Positions 54,489-63,843 of a DNA stretch of 64,000 nucleotides are shown here, one piece after another; within the stretch, counting starts at the first letter, position 1, and every line of letters begins with the position of its first letter. The position numbers and the translations under genes are program-made. The notes below the pieces were generated by a model that did not search any database, was not told the DNA's origin, and saw only the letters and a list, made by a program, of their open reading frames with translations. The DNA comes from Blattabacterium cuenoti. Its GTDB lineage: Bacteria > Bacteroidota > Bacteroidia > Flavobacteriales > Blattabacteriaceae. Where the stretch lies: the NCBI RefSeq assembly GCF_014251735.1, contig NZ_CP059197.1, forward strand, positions 186,001 through 250,000, written 5' to 3'.

Positions 54489-56708
54489 ATGAAAAAAACG
54501 GAAAATTTTGATTTTCTTGATAATGAAAAAATAGCAGAAAAAATAATTGACTTTAAAGATCAAAATATTACTTTTGTTCGTTTTTTTATCCCTTCGATTT
54601 ATTGTAGTTCGTGCATTTCTGTTTTGGAAAACCTATCTAATCATCATAAATATATTCTTGAGTCTACTGTAGATTTTTCCAATAAAAAAGTTGGAATAAT
54701 ATTCAATAATAGAAATATGAAATTAAGTGAATTGGCTATTTTTCTTGAAAAAATAGGTTATAAACCATCTATCAATTCGGAATCTATCGAAGATAATCAG
54801 GAGAAAATATTTGACAGAAAATTGATAGGAAAATTAGCTATTTCTTTTTTTTGTTTTGGAAATATTATGCTTTTAGCTATTCCAGAATATGTAGGGGCAT
54901 ATTATGAAGATAGATGGTTTTTAGAGCACCGTAATTTTTTCCGTTACTTAATGGTCATTCTTTCTTTACCGGTAGTTTTATTTTCTCTTGTGGATCATGT
55001 CAAATATGCTCTTTTAGGATTAAAAAAACACATCTTTAATATGGATATCCCTATTACTATAGGAATAGTTGTTCTTTTTTTATGGAGTTGTTATGAAGTT
55101 TTCTTAGATATCGGATCTGGATATTTTGATAGTCTTGCTGGTTTTTCTTTTTTTTTACTTCTTAGTAGAATGTTTCAAATTCATACTCATAGAAGAATTC
55201 TATCTTTTGACCAAAATTACAAATCTTTTTATCCTATTTACGTATCAAGAATTTGCAATAATAATAAAGAAGAAAAGATTTTACTATCCTCTTTAAAAAA
55301 AGGGGATATCATTGCAATCAGAAACGAAGAAATTATTCCTGTAGATTCTATTCTAATGAAAGGAATCGCATCATTAGATAATAGTTTTATCACGGGTGAA
55401 TCTCATTTAATTAATAAAAAAATTGGAGAACGGATCTATGCTGGATCTAAACAAAAAGGAGAGATTATTTATTTAAAAGTAATTAAAAATATAGATCAGA
55501 GTTATTTGAGTTTATTATGGAACAAAAAAAAATTCCATCATAAAAAATTACTCCATTTAAATTCCATATCTAATAGATTTAGTAAATATTTCACTCCTAT
55601 TATTTTAATGATTTCTATCATAACAGGAATGTATTGGTCTTTTATTAATGTATCAAAAGTCTTTCAAACTACTTTTTCCGTATTAATCATCACTTGTCCT
55701 TGTGCATTAGTCCTTTCAAGTCCATTGATTTTTGGAAGCATTATCCGATTTTTTTCTAAAAATGGATTTTATGTAAAAGATATTTTTACCATGGAACGAA
55801 TTTCTCATATAAGAACTTTAATTTTCGATAAAACAGGAACGATTACGGATCCGAATAAAGAAAAAGTTTTTTTTGTCGGAAATCAGCTTAGACACAAAGA
55901 AAAAAAAATGATCGCCTCTTTATTAAGAAATTCTAATCATCCTTTAAGTAAAAGAATCTTTACAGAGTTATCTATAAAAGAATATTACTATATAAATAAT
56001 TTTCAAGAAATTATAGGTCAAGGAATGCAAGGGGTTATTCAAAATGTTTCAGTAAAAATTGGATCTCCAAAATATTTAGGGATTACAATAAACAATTGTA
56101 AAGAAACAACTGTAGCTGTTTCTATAAACGAAAAATTTTTCGGTTATTTCTTATTTAGAAACTTTTACCGTCAGGGAATAGAAAAAATATTCCAAAATTT
56201 GAAAAAATATAAAATTGTTATTTTATCCGGAGATAATAATGAATTAGAAAAAAAATATTTAGAATCTATTTTGCCAAAATCCAGTGAAATTATTTTTGAT
56301 CAAAGTCCAGAAGATAAATTTAATTATGTAAAAAAAATCCAAATAGATGGAGAACAGGTAATGATGATTGGAGATGGAATCAATGATTATGCTGCATTAA
56401 ATCAAAGTGAAGTTGGCGTTTCCATATCAGAAAATCCCAGTAGTTTTTTTCCTAGTTGTGATGCATTTATTCAATCAAATTATTTGGATAAAATTTTTTT
56501 GTTTTTAAAAATATCCAAAATAGCTACTAGATTGGTAATTGTTAATTTTATAATTAGTTTGTTTTATAATTGCATAGGAATCATGTTTGCTGTTACCGGT
56601 CATTTAAAACCTTTCATCGCTGCTATTTTAATGCCTTTAAGTTCTTTATCCGTTATTACATTTTCTATCGTATCTACTTGGATAGTTTCACGTAGATTTC
56701 TATCTTAG
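54489..56708 (+). CDS. ccoI: Heavy-metal P-type ATPase (CcoI/FixI-type copper pump)
   Basis: A 739-residue P1B ATPase. One N-terminal metal-binding domain with IYCSSC (Cys39, Cys42); membrane helices from about 110; the phosphatase loop TGESHLINKK; the membrane metal motif ITCPCALVLSSP (CPC near 402); the phosphorylation site FDKTGT near 446-451; the P-domain GDGINDYAAL near 628. Sitting directly before ccoS and ccoNO identifies it as CcoI, which loads copper for the cbb3 oxidase. It is a little shorter than usual and has only one MBD. Confidence 0.92.
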   Translation: MKKTENFDFLDNEKIAEKIIDFKDQNITFVRFFIPSIYCSSCISVLENLSNHHKYILESTVDFSNKKVGIIFNNRNMKLSELAIFLEKIGYKPSINSESIEDNQEKIFDRKLIGKLAISFFCFGNIMLLAIPEYVGAYYEDRWFLEHRNFFRYLMVILSLPVVLFSLVDHVKYALLGLKKHIFNMDIPITIGIVVLFLWSCYEVFLDIGSGYFDSLAGFSFFLLLSRMFQIHTHRRILSFDQNYKSFYPIYVSRICNNNKEEKILLSSLKKGDIIAIRNEEIIPVDSILMKGIASLDNSFITGESHLINKKIGERIYAGSKQKGEIIYLKVIKNIDQSYLSLLWNKKKFHHKKLLHLNSISNRFSKYFTPIILMISIITGMYWSFINVSKVFQTTFSVLIITCPCALVLSSPLIFGSIIRFFSKNGFYVKDIFTMERISHIRTLIFDKTGTITDPNKEKVFFVGNQLRHKEKKMIASLLRNSNHPLSKRIFTELSIKEYYYINNFQEIIGQGMQGVIQNVSVKIGSPKYLGITINNCKETTVAVSINEKFFGYFLFRNFYRQGIEKIFQNLKKYKIVILSGDNNELEKKYLESILPKSSEIIFDQSPEDKFNYVKKIQIDGEQVMMIGDGINDYAALNQSEVGVSISENPSSFFPSCDAFIQSNYLDKIFLFLKISKIATRLVIVNFIISLFYNCIGIMFAVTGHLKPFIAAILMPLSSLSVITFSIVSTWIVSRRFLS

Positions 56709-56749
56709 CTGAGATAAAATAAAACTTGTTTATTTGTATTATTGATTAT

Positions 56750-56905
56750 ATGGATATATTAATTATTATGATATTGTCTAGTCTTTCTTTAGGAGTAATT
56801 TTTCTTATAATTTTTTTAATAAGTCTTTATTATGGTCAGTTTGATGATTATGAATCTCCTCGAATTAGAATTTTAATAGATGATACTTATAAAGAAAAAA
56901 ATTAA
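56750..56905 (+). CDS. ccoS: cbb3-type oxidase assembly protein CcoS
   Basis: A 51-residue protein too short for routine ORF lists: ATG at 56750, TAA at 56903-56905. It starts MDILIIMILSSLSLGVIFL, one membrane helix (about 3-27), then YYGQFDDYESPRIRIL, matching the CcoS signature SGQFDDLExxxxRIL. CcoS is needed for haem and copper insertion into CcoN. Position between ccoI and ccoNO is the usual one in Bacteroidetes. Confidence 0.9.
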   Translation: MDILIIMILSSLSLGVIFLIIFLISLYYGQFDDYESPRIRILIDDTYKEKN

Positions 56906-56923
56906 TAATAATTCTATATTATT

Positions 56924-59119
56924 ATGATTATGAAAATAGAAACGAACTATTACAACAATCGTATTGTAAAAGCTTTCCTGTATGCTACAATATTTTGGGC
57001 TGTTGTTGGATTTTTTGCAGGTTTGGTCATTGCACTTCTCTTATTTTATCCAGAATTACCCGAATTTTTATTGGGGAGTAGATTAAAAAATTCTCAAGGA
57101 GTCATGGGATTTGGCCGTTGGAGAATGTTACATACTAGTACGGCTGTATTTGCTTTTGTAGGGAATGTAATTTTTACAGGTTCTTATTATTCTTTACAAC
57201 GTCTATTGAAAACAAGAATTTTCAGTGATATTCTTAGTTGGATTCATTTTTGGGGATGGCAAATTTTCATTTTTTTTACTTGGATTACTTTTTTGTTTGG
57301 AATCAATACTAGTAAAGAATATGCTGAACATGAATGGCCTATAGATATATGGATTTTTTGTATTTGGATTATTTATGGGATAAATATGATAGGAAGTATT
57401 TTAAAAAGAAAAATACAACATCTATATGTAAGCATTTGGTTCTTTTTGGGAACATGGGTTGCTGTAGCCATGTTACACCTATTTAATAATCTTGAATTAC
57501 CTATTGATCTTCTCTCTTTCAAAAGTTATTCTATATATGCAGGAGTTCAGGATGCTTTAATGCAATGGTGGTATGGACATAATGCTGTTGCATTTATTTT
57601 AACGACTCCTATACTTGGATTAATGTATTATTTTGTTCCAAAAGCTTCTAATCAACCTATTTTTTCATATAAACTTTCTATTATCCATTTTTGGTCCTTA
57701 ATATTTATTTATATCTGGGCTGGTCCACATCATCTCATGTATACATCTCTTCCTAATTGGGCTCAAATGTTGGGAACTATTTTTTCTATTATGCTCATTG
57801 CTCCTTCTTGGGGTGGAATGTTAAATGGATTACTCACTTTAAGAGGAGATTGGGAAAAAGTGAAAAAAGATCCTGTTTTAAAATTTTTTGTGGTAGGAAT
57901 TATTTGTTATGGAATGGCTACTTTTGAAGGGCCTATGTTAGCTACTAAAACCTTAAATTCCATTGGACATTTTACAGACTGGATTATTGCTCATGTTCAT
58001 TTAGGAACTTTAGGTTGGAATGGATTCATGGCTTTTGGAGTAATTTATTGGTTGACACAAAAATTATGGAATACAAAACTGTATTCTATATCATTAGCAA
58101 ATATTCATTTTTGGTTAGGAATGTTGGGTATCATCTTATATATTTTTCCACTGTATTGTGGTTCCGTATTACAAGCTGAAATGTGGAAAAAATTTAATCC
58201 TGATGGAACTTTAGCATATAAAAACTTTTTGGATACAGTTATATCAATTATTCCTTTTTATCAAATAAGATTTATCGGTGGGATGATCTATTTTATAGGT
58301 TTTATTATAATGATTTATAATCTATATAAGACGATGAATGCAGGATCCTTTGTTAATGATGAGGCTTTTCAATGGATTCATTTGTACGATAAGAAAATCG
58401 AAAAAAAAGAAAAATTTCATAGTTGGTTAGAACAAAAACCCATATTATTCACTATTTTTTCTTTCATAGCAGTCGCTATTGGAGGATTTATAGAGATAAT
58501 TCCTACTTTAGTGATAAAATCGAATGTTCCTACTATTTCTAGTATAAAGCCTTATAAAGCTCTTGAATTAGAAGGTCGAGATTTATTTGTAAGGGAAGGT
58601 TGTAATGCTTGTCATAGTGCACAGGTTCGTCCTTTTCGAGATGAAGTCGTTCGTTATGGAGAATATTCAAAAGCTGGAGAATTTGTATACGATCATCCAT
58701 TTCTATGGGGGTCTAAACGTACTGGACCTGATCTAGCCAGAGAGGGAGGAAAAAACCCTAATTCTTGGCATTTCAACCATATGTACAACCCACGCTCTAC
58801 ATCTCCAGGATCTATTATGCCTAGATATCCTTGGCTTATTTGTAACAAATTAGACAGATCTAATACAGAAAAAAAAATAAAAGCTATGGTTAAATTAGGA
58901 GTTCCGTATACTTTGGAATACATAAAAAATATGCATCAAGATATGGATATTCAAGCTAATAAAATTGTATCTGATATTTATAAGGAATACCCAAGTTTAA
59001 AAAAAGAAATAGAAAGACAGAAAGAAAAAGAAAAAGATAAATTTATTCCTTTGGAAAAAAGAGAGATTATAGCACTTATTGCTTATTTACAACGTTTAGG
59101 TATAGATATTAAATCTTGA
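56924..59119 (+). CDS. ccoN: cbb3-type cytochrome c oxidase, fused CcoN-CcoO
   Basis: A 731-residue fusion (ATG 56924; 56930 also possible). CcoN (about 1-495) has some twelve helices and the haem/copper His-rich regions: MLHTSTAVFAFVGN, QWWYGHNAVAFILTTPILGLMYYF (parts), YIWAGPHHLMYTSLPNW, THIxHVHLGTLGWNG-type IIAHVHLGTLGWNGF. CcoO (about 500-731) begins with a membrane anchor (FTIFSFIAVAIGGF) and carries one c-type haem site GCNACHSAQVRPF near 559-571, then GPDLAREGGK. The fusion is common in Bacteroidetes. It reduces oxygen with high affinity at the inner membrane. Confidence 0.96.
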   Translation: MIMKIETNYYNNRIVKAFLYATIFWAVVGFFAGLVIALLLFYPELPEFLLGSRLKNSQGVMGFGRWRMLHTSTAVFAFVGNVIFTGSYYSLQRLLKTRIFSDILSWIHFWGWQIFIFFTWITFLFGINTSKEYAEHEWPIDIWIFCIWIIYGINMIGSILKRKIQHLYVSIWFFLGTWVAVAMLHLFNNLELPIDLLSFKSYSIYAGVQDALMQWWYGHNAVAFILTTPILGLMYYFVPKASNQPIFSYKLSIIHFWSLIFIYIWAGPHHLMYTSLPNWAQMLGTIFSIMLIAPSWGGMLNGLLTLRGDWEKVKKDPVLKFFVVGIICYGMATFEGPMLATKTLNSIGHFTDWIIAHVHLGTLGWNGFMAFGVIYWLTQKLWNTKLYSISLANIHFWLGMLGIILYIFPLYCGSVLQAEMWKKFNPDGTLAYKNFLDTVISIIPFYQIRFIGGMIYFIGFIIMIYNLYKTMNAGSFVNDEAFQWIHLYDKKIEKKEKFHSWLEQKPILFTIFSFIAVAIGGFIEIIPTLVIKSNVPTISSIKPYKALELEGRDLFVREGCNACHSAQVRPFRDEVVRYGEYSKAGEFVYDHPFLWGSKRTGPDLAREGGKNPNSWHFNHMYNPRSTSPGSIMPRYPWLICNKLDRSNTEKKIKAMVKLGVPYTLEYIKNMHQDMDIQANKIVSDIYKEYPSLKKEIERQKEKEKDKFIPLEKREIIALIAYLQRLGIDIKS

Positions 59120-59126
59120 AATATTA

Positions 59127-59312
59127 ATGATAAGTTTTTTGAAAAAATATTTAGCAACAGAAAAATCTATTGGAATATTTCAATCTATTATGTTAATTTT
59201 ATTCTTATTTGCTTTTTTTTTCATTTTGTTTTTGGTTTTTTCAAAACCTAAGAAATATTATCAAAAAATAAGTATACTTCCTTTGGAAGATAAAAAACAG
59301 GAGTCTATATGA
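59127..59312 (+). CDS. ccoQ: CcoQ-like small membrane subunit
   Basis: A 61-residue protein with one helix (about 20-40, IMLILFLFAFFFILFLVF) followed by SKPKKYYQ and a polar tail ending LPLEDKKQESI. The size and the position between CcoNO and CcoP are diagnostic of CcoQ, which stabilises the complex; its sequence is poorly conserved. The stop overlaps the ccoP start (ATGA). Confidence 0.82.
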   Translation: MISFLKKYLATEKSIGIFQSIMLILFLFAFFFILFLVFSKPKKYYQKISILPLEDKKQESI

Positions 59313-60190
59313 GATCAAAAATTCCTTTTTTTATTATTATTCCTTCGGTTTTATCCGTTATAATGTTTATGTTCTATGTGTTTTTAGGTTTTAATCATCA
59401 AATTTACATAGTTCATCCAGTTACTATATCCTTTTTTGTTGTTATAACGATATTGTTATTTATTTTAGATTCTATTGAGAATTTAATCTTTCGTAGAAAA
59501 CTAAAATTTCTTACAGAAGAAGAAAGACGAAAAATTTTTGAAGAAAATGAAGGAAATTATTTTTATAGGCTCTATAAATTTATATTTCATGATCCTAAAA
59601 AAAAGAGTCAAGAGGTAAAAAAAATAGATCATGGATTTGATGGGATTCTGGAATTAGATAATAAATTGCCGATGTGGTGGGTTCATCTTTTTTATCTTAC
59701 AATTATTTTTTCTACAATTTATTTTTTTTCTTGTTTATTCACAGATTTTTCTAATCCTTATAAAGAATATGAAGTCGCTTATCAAAATCAACTTAAAGAA
59801 ATAGAAATTTTTGAAAAAAATACGCCACAAGTAACTGTAGAAAATGCTTTTTTTGATCAAAAATTTGTTGATAGCGGAAAAACTCTTTTTGAAGAAAATT
59901 GTGCGACTTGTCACCAATCGGATGGAAGTGGAAACATAGGTCCTAATTTAACAGATGATTACTGGATAAACATAATGGATAAAAATTTATTTAAGAATAT
60001 ATTTTCTATTATATGGTATGGAAGCAAGAATAATCCTACTATGCGTGCTTTTGGTCAATCAGGTGAGATTAAAGGAAATGATATTCAGAAAATATCTAGT
60101 TATGTTTATTTCATCAATACACAATTAAAGAAGCCTATAAAAAATAAAGCTCCTCAAGGTAAGAAAATTATAGATTGGGATAAATTGTGA
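59309..60190 (+). CDS. ccoP: cbb3-type oxidase subunit CcoP, mono-haem form
   Basis: A 293-residue membrane c-type cytochrome. Two N-terminal helices (about 5-26 and 38-60), a linker, a third helix near 123-143 preceded by the CcoP N-domain motif DGILELDNKLPMWWVHLFYLT, then a single haem domain: FEENCATCHQSDGSGNIGPNLTDD (CxxCH at 198-202, in parts) with Met ligand in PTMRAFGQ. Most proteobacterial CcoP have two CxxCH; only one is seen. It receives electrons for CcoNO. Confidence 0.92.
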   Translation: MRSKIPFFIIIPSVLSVIMFMFYVFLGFNHQIYIVHPVTISFFVVITILLFILDSIENLIFRRKLKFLTEEERRKIFEENEGNYFYRLYKFIFHDPKKKSQEVKKIDHGFDGILELDNKLPMWWVHLFYLTIIFSTIYFFSCLFTDFSNPYKEYEVAYQNQLKEIEIFEKNTPQVTVENAFFDQKFVDSGKTLFEENCATCHQSDGSGNIGPNLTDDYWINIMDKNLFKNIFSIIWYGSKNNPTMRAFGQSGEIKGNDIQKISSYVYFINTQLKKPIKNKAPQGKKIIDWDKL

Positions 60191-60225
60191 ATGAATTTAT
60201 GAAATAAACGTTATAAGTTTGGATA

Positions 60226-60678
60226 ATGAAAATAAAATTCAGTTGGGAAACAGGAATTGTATTATCTTTGGTTATTTTTATAATTTTCATCACTTATATT
60301 GCGTTTTTTTTTCCTCATGTAGGAAGTGAACTTGTATCAGATAAGTATTATGAAGAAGAAATGAGATATCAAGAAATTATAAATGAAAAGAAAAATGTAT
60401 TAAAACTTCCTAATAAAATTAAAATATTCATCTTATCTTCTGGAATTAAAATTATATTTCCACCAATATTAGATAATATTCATGGTTTTTTTACTTTATT
60501 CCGATCTTCGTCTAAAGATTTAGATATCACCAAGTCTTTTAAGATGTTTAGATCTTCAAGTAAGATATTATTTATTCCAAAAACACTTTTGAAAAAAGGA
60601 TATTATAAACTTATAATCAGATGGAAATCTGGTGAAAAAAGATTCTTTTTTGAGAAAGATTTGTTTTGGTTATCATAA
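60226..60678 (+). CDS. ccoH: FixH/CcoH family protein
   Basis: A 150-residue membrane-anchored protein: FSWETGIVLSLVIFIIFI (helix about 10-32), FFPHVGSELVSDKYYEEEMRYQEIIN, typical of Bacteroidetes FixH, then a beta-rich periplasmic domain. It is thought to help assemble the oxidase. In many Bacteroidetes ccoG lies between ccoP and ccoH; here ccoP is followed directly by ccoH after 35 bases. Confidence 0.85.
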   Translation: MKIKFSWETGIVLSLVIFIIFITYIAFFFPHVGSELVSDKYYEEEMRYQEIINEKKNVLKLPNKIKIFILSSGIKIIFPPILDNIHGFFTLFRSSSKDLDITKSFKMFRSSSKILFIPKTLLKKGYYKLIIRWKSGEKRFFFEKDLFWLS

Positions 60679-60742
60679 ATAATATTTACTTACTTGTACT
60701 ACCTTTTTTTATCTGTTTTCAGAATTATTAATATTTAGCATA

Positions 60743-63022
60743 ATGAGAAAAAATATAAATAGTCTTCGTGAAGAATCTTTAAACTATCATAGTCAATTTC
60801 CTTCTGGAAAAATTCAAATTTCTCCCACAAAAAAATATAGTAGTCAAAGAGATTTATCCCTAGCGTATTCTCCAGGAGTGGCGGAACCTTGCAAAGAAAT
60901 AGCTCGTTCATCTATAGAAGTATATAAATACACCTCTAAAGGAAATCTTGTAGCTGTTATTACTAATGGAAGTGCCGTTCTTGGTCTTGGAAATATAGGA
61001 GCTTTAGCTTCTAAACCTGTTATGGAAGGAAAAGCTCTTTTATTTAAAATATTTTCTGGAATTGATGTATTTGACATAGAAATTGATGAATCTGATCCAG
61101 AAAAATTCATAGATGTGGTAAAAGCTATAGCTCCAACTTTTGGAGGAATCAATTTAGAAGATATAAAAGCTCCAGAAGCATTTGAAATTGAACGAAGGTT
61201 GAAATCTGAACTAAATATTCCAGTTATGCATGACGATCAACATGGAACGGCTATTATTTCAGGAGCTGCATTACTGAATGCTATCACTTATGTTGGAAAA
61301 AATATTCAAGACATAAAAATGGTAGTTAGTGGAGCCGGAGCTGCCGCTATTTCTTGCACAAGGACATATAAACAACTTGGAATGAAATCTGAAAATATTC
61401 TTATGTTCGATAGCAAAGGTTTATTACATGTTTCACGAACAGACTTGAATCAAGAAAAGAAAGAATTCTCTGTAAACACTTCTTTAATTCAAAATTTAGA
61501 AGAGGCTATTAAAAACGCCGATGTTTTTATAGGTTTATCCGTAGGTGGGATATTAACTCCAGATATGTTAAAAAGTATGGCTAAAGATCCGATTGTATTT
61601 GCTATGGCAAATCCTGATCCTGAAATTGATTATAATCTAGCCGTAAAAATACGTCCAGACGTTATTGTAGCTACTGGAAGAAGTGATTATCCAAATCAGG
61701 TAAATAATGTACTAGGATTTCCTTATATTTTTAGAGGAGCTTTGGATGTACAAGCTAGTATGATCAATGATGAAATGAAATTAGCAGCTGTTCATGCTAT
61801 TGCTTCTTTGGCAAAGGAACCTGTTCCAGAACAAGTAAATATTGTTTATAATAAAAAAAATATTTCTTTTGGAAGAGAATATATTATTCCTAAACCTTTT
61901 GACAATCGATTGATTACTCGTGTTGCACCTGCTGTAGCTAAAGCAGCTATGGATTCTGGAGTAGCGAGAAATCCTATTTTAGATTGGAAAGTCTATCAAG
62001 AAAAATTACTCGATAGAATGGGATACGAAAGTAAAATGCTTCGAATGATTCAAAATAGAGCACGTACAAATCCGAAAAAAGTAGTCTTTTGCAATGGAGA
62101 AGAATATGACGTTTTGAAATCCGTTCAGATTTTAAGTGAAGAAGGGATAGTATCTATTCCTATTGTTTTAGGAAATGAAGATCGTATAAAACGTTTAATA
62201 CGTGAAAATAATTTAGATGTAGAATTAATCATTATAGATCCTGAAAAAGAAGAACATAGAGAAAAATTAGAATATTACGCTAACATTCTTTGGAAAAGAA
62301 GAAATAGAAAAGGATTAACTCTATACGATGCAAAAATTCGCATGCGAACCAATGATCACTTTGGAGCCATGATGGTGGATCAAGGAGAGGCAGATGCCGT
62401 AATTACAGGATATTCCAGGAGTTTTTCATTAAGTTTACGACCTATGTTAGAAGTTATTGGAAGAGCTGATTCTGTTCATAAAACAGCAGGAATGATGATT
62501 TTGTTAACGAAACGTGGTCCTTTATTTTTAGCCGATACGGCTGTCATTCCAAATCCAACTAGTGAAGAATTAGCTAGAATTGCTCTAATGGCGGCTCATG
62601 TTGTTAAAGGTTTTGATATAGAGCCCCATATAGCTATGTTATCCTTTCAAAATTTTTCATCAAGTTCTAAAACTTCTTCTAAAGTATCCCAAACTGTTGC
62701 TTTTTTACATAAAAAATATCCAGATCTAATAGTAGATGGAGAGTTACAACCTGATTTCGCTTTGAATGAATTTTTATTAGCCAGCAAATTTCCTTTTTCC
62801 AAACTTGTTAAAAAAAGAGCAAATATTTTTATTTTTCCAAATTTAGAATCAGGAAATCTAACTTATAAATTTATTAGGGGGTTAGGGAATATTCAAACTA
62901 TTGGTCCTGTGATGTTAGGAATGAGAAAACCCGCACACGTAATGCAAATGCAATCAAATATAGAAGAAATAGTGAATTTAGCCACTTTATCCGTAATAGA
63001 TGCACAAATTAGAAAAAATTAG
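60743..63022 (+). CDS. maeB: NADP-dependent malic enzyme fused to a phosphotransacetylase-like domain
   Basis: A 759-residue MaeB. The malic domain (about 1-430) has SLAYSPGVAEPCKEI, NGSAVLGLGNIGALASKPVMEGKALL (parts), DSFGGINLEDIKAPE-type TFGGINLEDIKAPE, VMHDDQHGTAIISGAALLNA and VSGAGAAAISC (NADP fold). The C-terminal PTA-like domain (about 440-759) has RMRTNDHFGAMMVDQGEADAVITGY (parts) and DTAVIPNPTSEELA; in this family it is regulatory rather than catalytic. It decarboxylates malate to pyruvate with NADPH, which PDH can use. The 3' end overlaps convergent murI by 14 bases. Confidence 0.96.
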   Translation: MRKNINSLREESLNYHSQFPSGKIQISPTKKYSSQRDLSLAYSPGVAEPCKEIARSSIEVYKYTSKGNLVAVITNGSAVLGLGNIGALASKPVMEGKALLFKIFSGIDVFDIEIDESDPEKFIDVVKAIAPTFGGINLEDIKAPEAFEIERRLKSELNIPVMHDDQHGTAIISGAALLNAITYVGKNIQDIKMVVSGAGAAAISCTRTYKQLGMKSENILMFDSKGLLHVSRTDLNQEKKEFSVNTSLIQNLEEAIKNADVFIGLSVGGILTPDMLKSMAKDPIVFAMANPDPEIDYNLAVKIRPDVIVATGRSDYPNQVNNVLGFPYIFRGALDVQASMINDEMKLAAVHAIASLAKEPVPEQVNIVYNKKNISFGREYIIPKPFDNRLITRVAPAVAKAAMDSGVARNPILDWKVYQEKLLDRMGYESKMLRMIQNRARTNPKKVVFCNGEEYDVLKSVQILSEEGIVSIPIVLGNEDRIKRLIRENNLDVELIIIDPEKEEHREKLEYYANILWKRRNRKGLTLYDAKIRMRTNDHFGAMMVDQGEADAVITGYSRSFSLSLRPMLEVIGRADSVHKTAGMMILLTKRGPLFLADTAVIPNPTSEELARIALMAAHVVKGFDIEPHIAMLSFQNFSSSSKTSSKVSQTVAFLHKKYPDLIVDGELQPDFALNEFLLASKFPFSKLVKKRANIFIFPNLESGNLTYKFIRGLGNIQTIGPVMLGMRKPAHVMQMQSNIEEIVNLATLSVIDAQIRKN

Positions 63023-63815
63023 AAATATGTCTTTTTACAAGTTTTCCAAAAAGAATTTTAATTTGTTCGTTAAAAAACGGAGAAATAGAACTAGATGTAT
63101 AAAAAATGGGATTATTATTCCATGTCGAATGAAGGCATAATAAATTATTTTCATATAATTTATTTTTGATTTCCTGAACTACAATTTTTGGAATGTCAAT
63201 TAAACGGACTTTTCCATGGTAAAAATTATCTATTTCCTTTTTCAGAAATAAATAATGAGTGCAAGCCAATAATAACGTATCTATTGATTTAAAATGATTT
63301 AAATATTTTTTTATAAGATAATTTATCTGATTTTTTTCAAATCCATTCTCAATGATTGTAGCTAATAAAGGCGTAGATATTTGAACAATGTCTAAATGAG
63401 GACAATATTTTTTAATGTTTTTTTGATAAAAGTTAGAACGAATTGTAGCAGGGGTCGCCATTATCCCTATTTTTTTAGAATAAATTAACACTTTATTTTT
63501 TACTATAGGTTCTATAACATTGAATATTAATATTTTTTTCAAAAATTCTTTTTGTATGATATCTAAAGCATTAGATACTATAGAATTACAAGCTATTACT
63601 ATAGCTTTACATTTTTTTTCATAAAGAAAAGAAGCTATTTTCATAGAATGATTTCTAATAAATTCTTTAGACTTATTTCCATAAGGCATGTTTTTAGTAT
63701 CTCCAAAATAAATTATACATTCATTAGGCATATAATTTTTAATTTCTTTGGCTATAAGGAGTCCTCCAATTCCAGAATCAAATATTCCTATCGGAGAACA
63801 TGGACTTATTCTCAT
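63009..63815 (-). CDS. murI: Glutamate racemase
   Basis: A 268-residue Asp/Glu racemase: IGIFDSGIGGLLIAKEI (9-25), IIYFGDTKNMPYGNKS (34-49), AIVIACNSIVSNA with catalytic Cys76, IMATPATIRSNFY and LLLACTHYLFLKK with the second catalytic Cys near 185. It makes D-glutamate for peptidoglycan, consistent with the glucosaminidase and DapD genes. An ATG at 63815 is used. The downstream edge reading is a membrane protein in the same orientation, 28 bases before this start. Confidence 0.95.
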   Translation of the reverse strand: MRISPCSPIGIFDSGIGGLLIAKEIKNYMPNECIIYFGDTKNMPYGNKSKEFIRNHSMKIASFLYEKKCKAIVIACNSIVSNALDIIQKEFLKKILIFNVIEPIVKNKVLIYSKKIGIMATPATIRSNFYQKNIKKYCPHLDIVQISTPLLATIIENGFEKNQINYLIKKYLNHFKSIDTLLLACTHYLFLKKEIDNFYHGKVRLIDIPKIVVQEIKNKLYENNLLCLHSTWNNNPIFYTSSSISPFFNEQIKILFGKLVKRHISNFF

Positions 63816-63843
63816 TTTTTATGATTTTAAAATGAAAAAAAAA

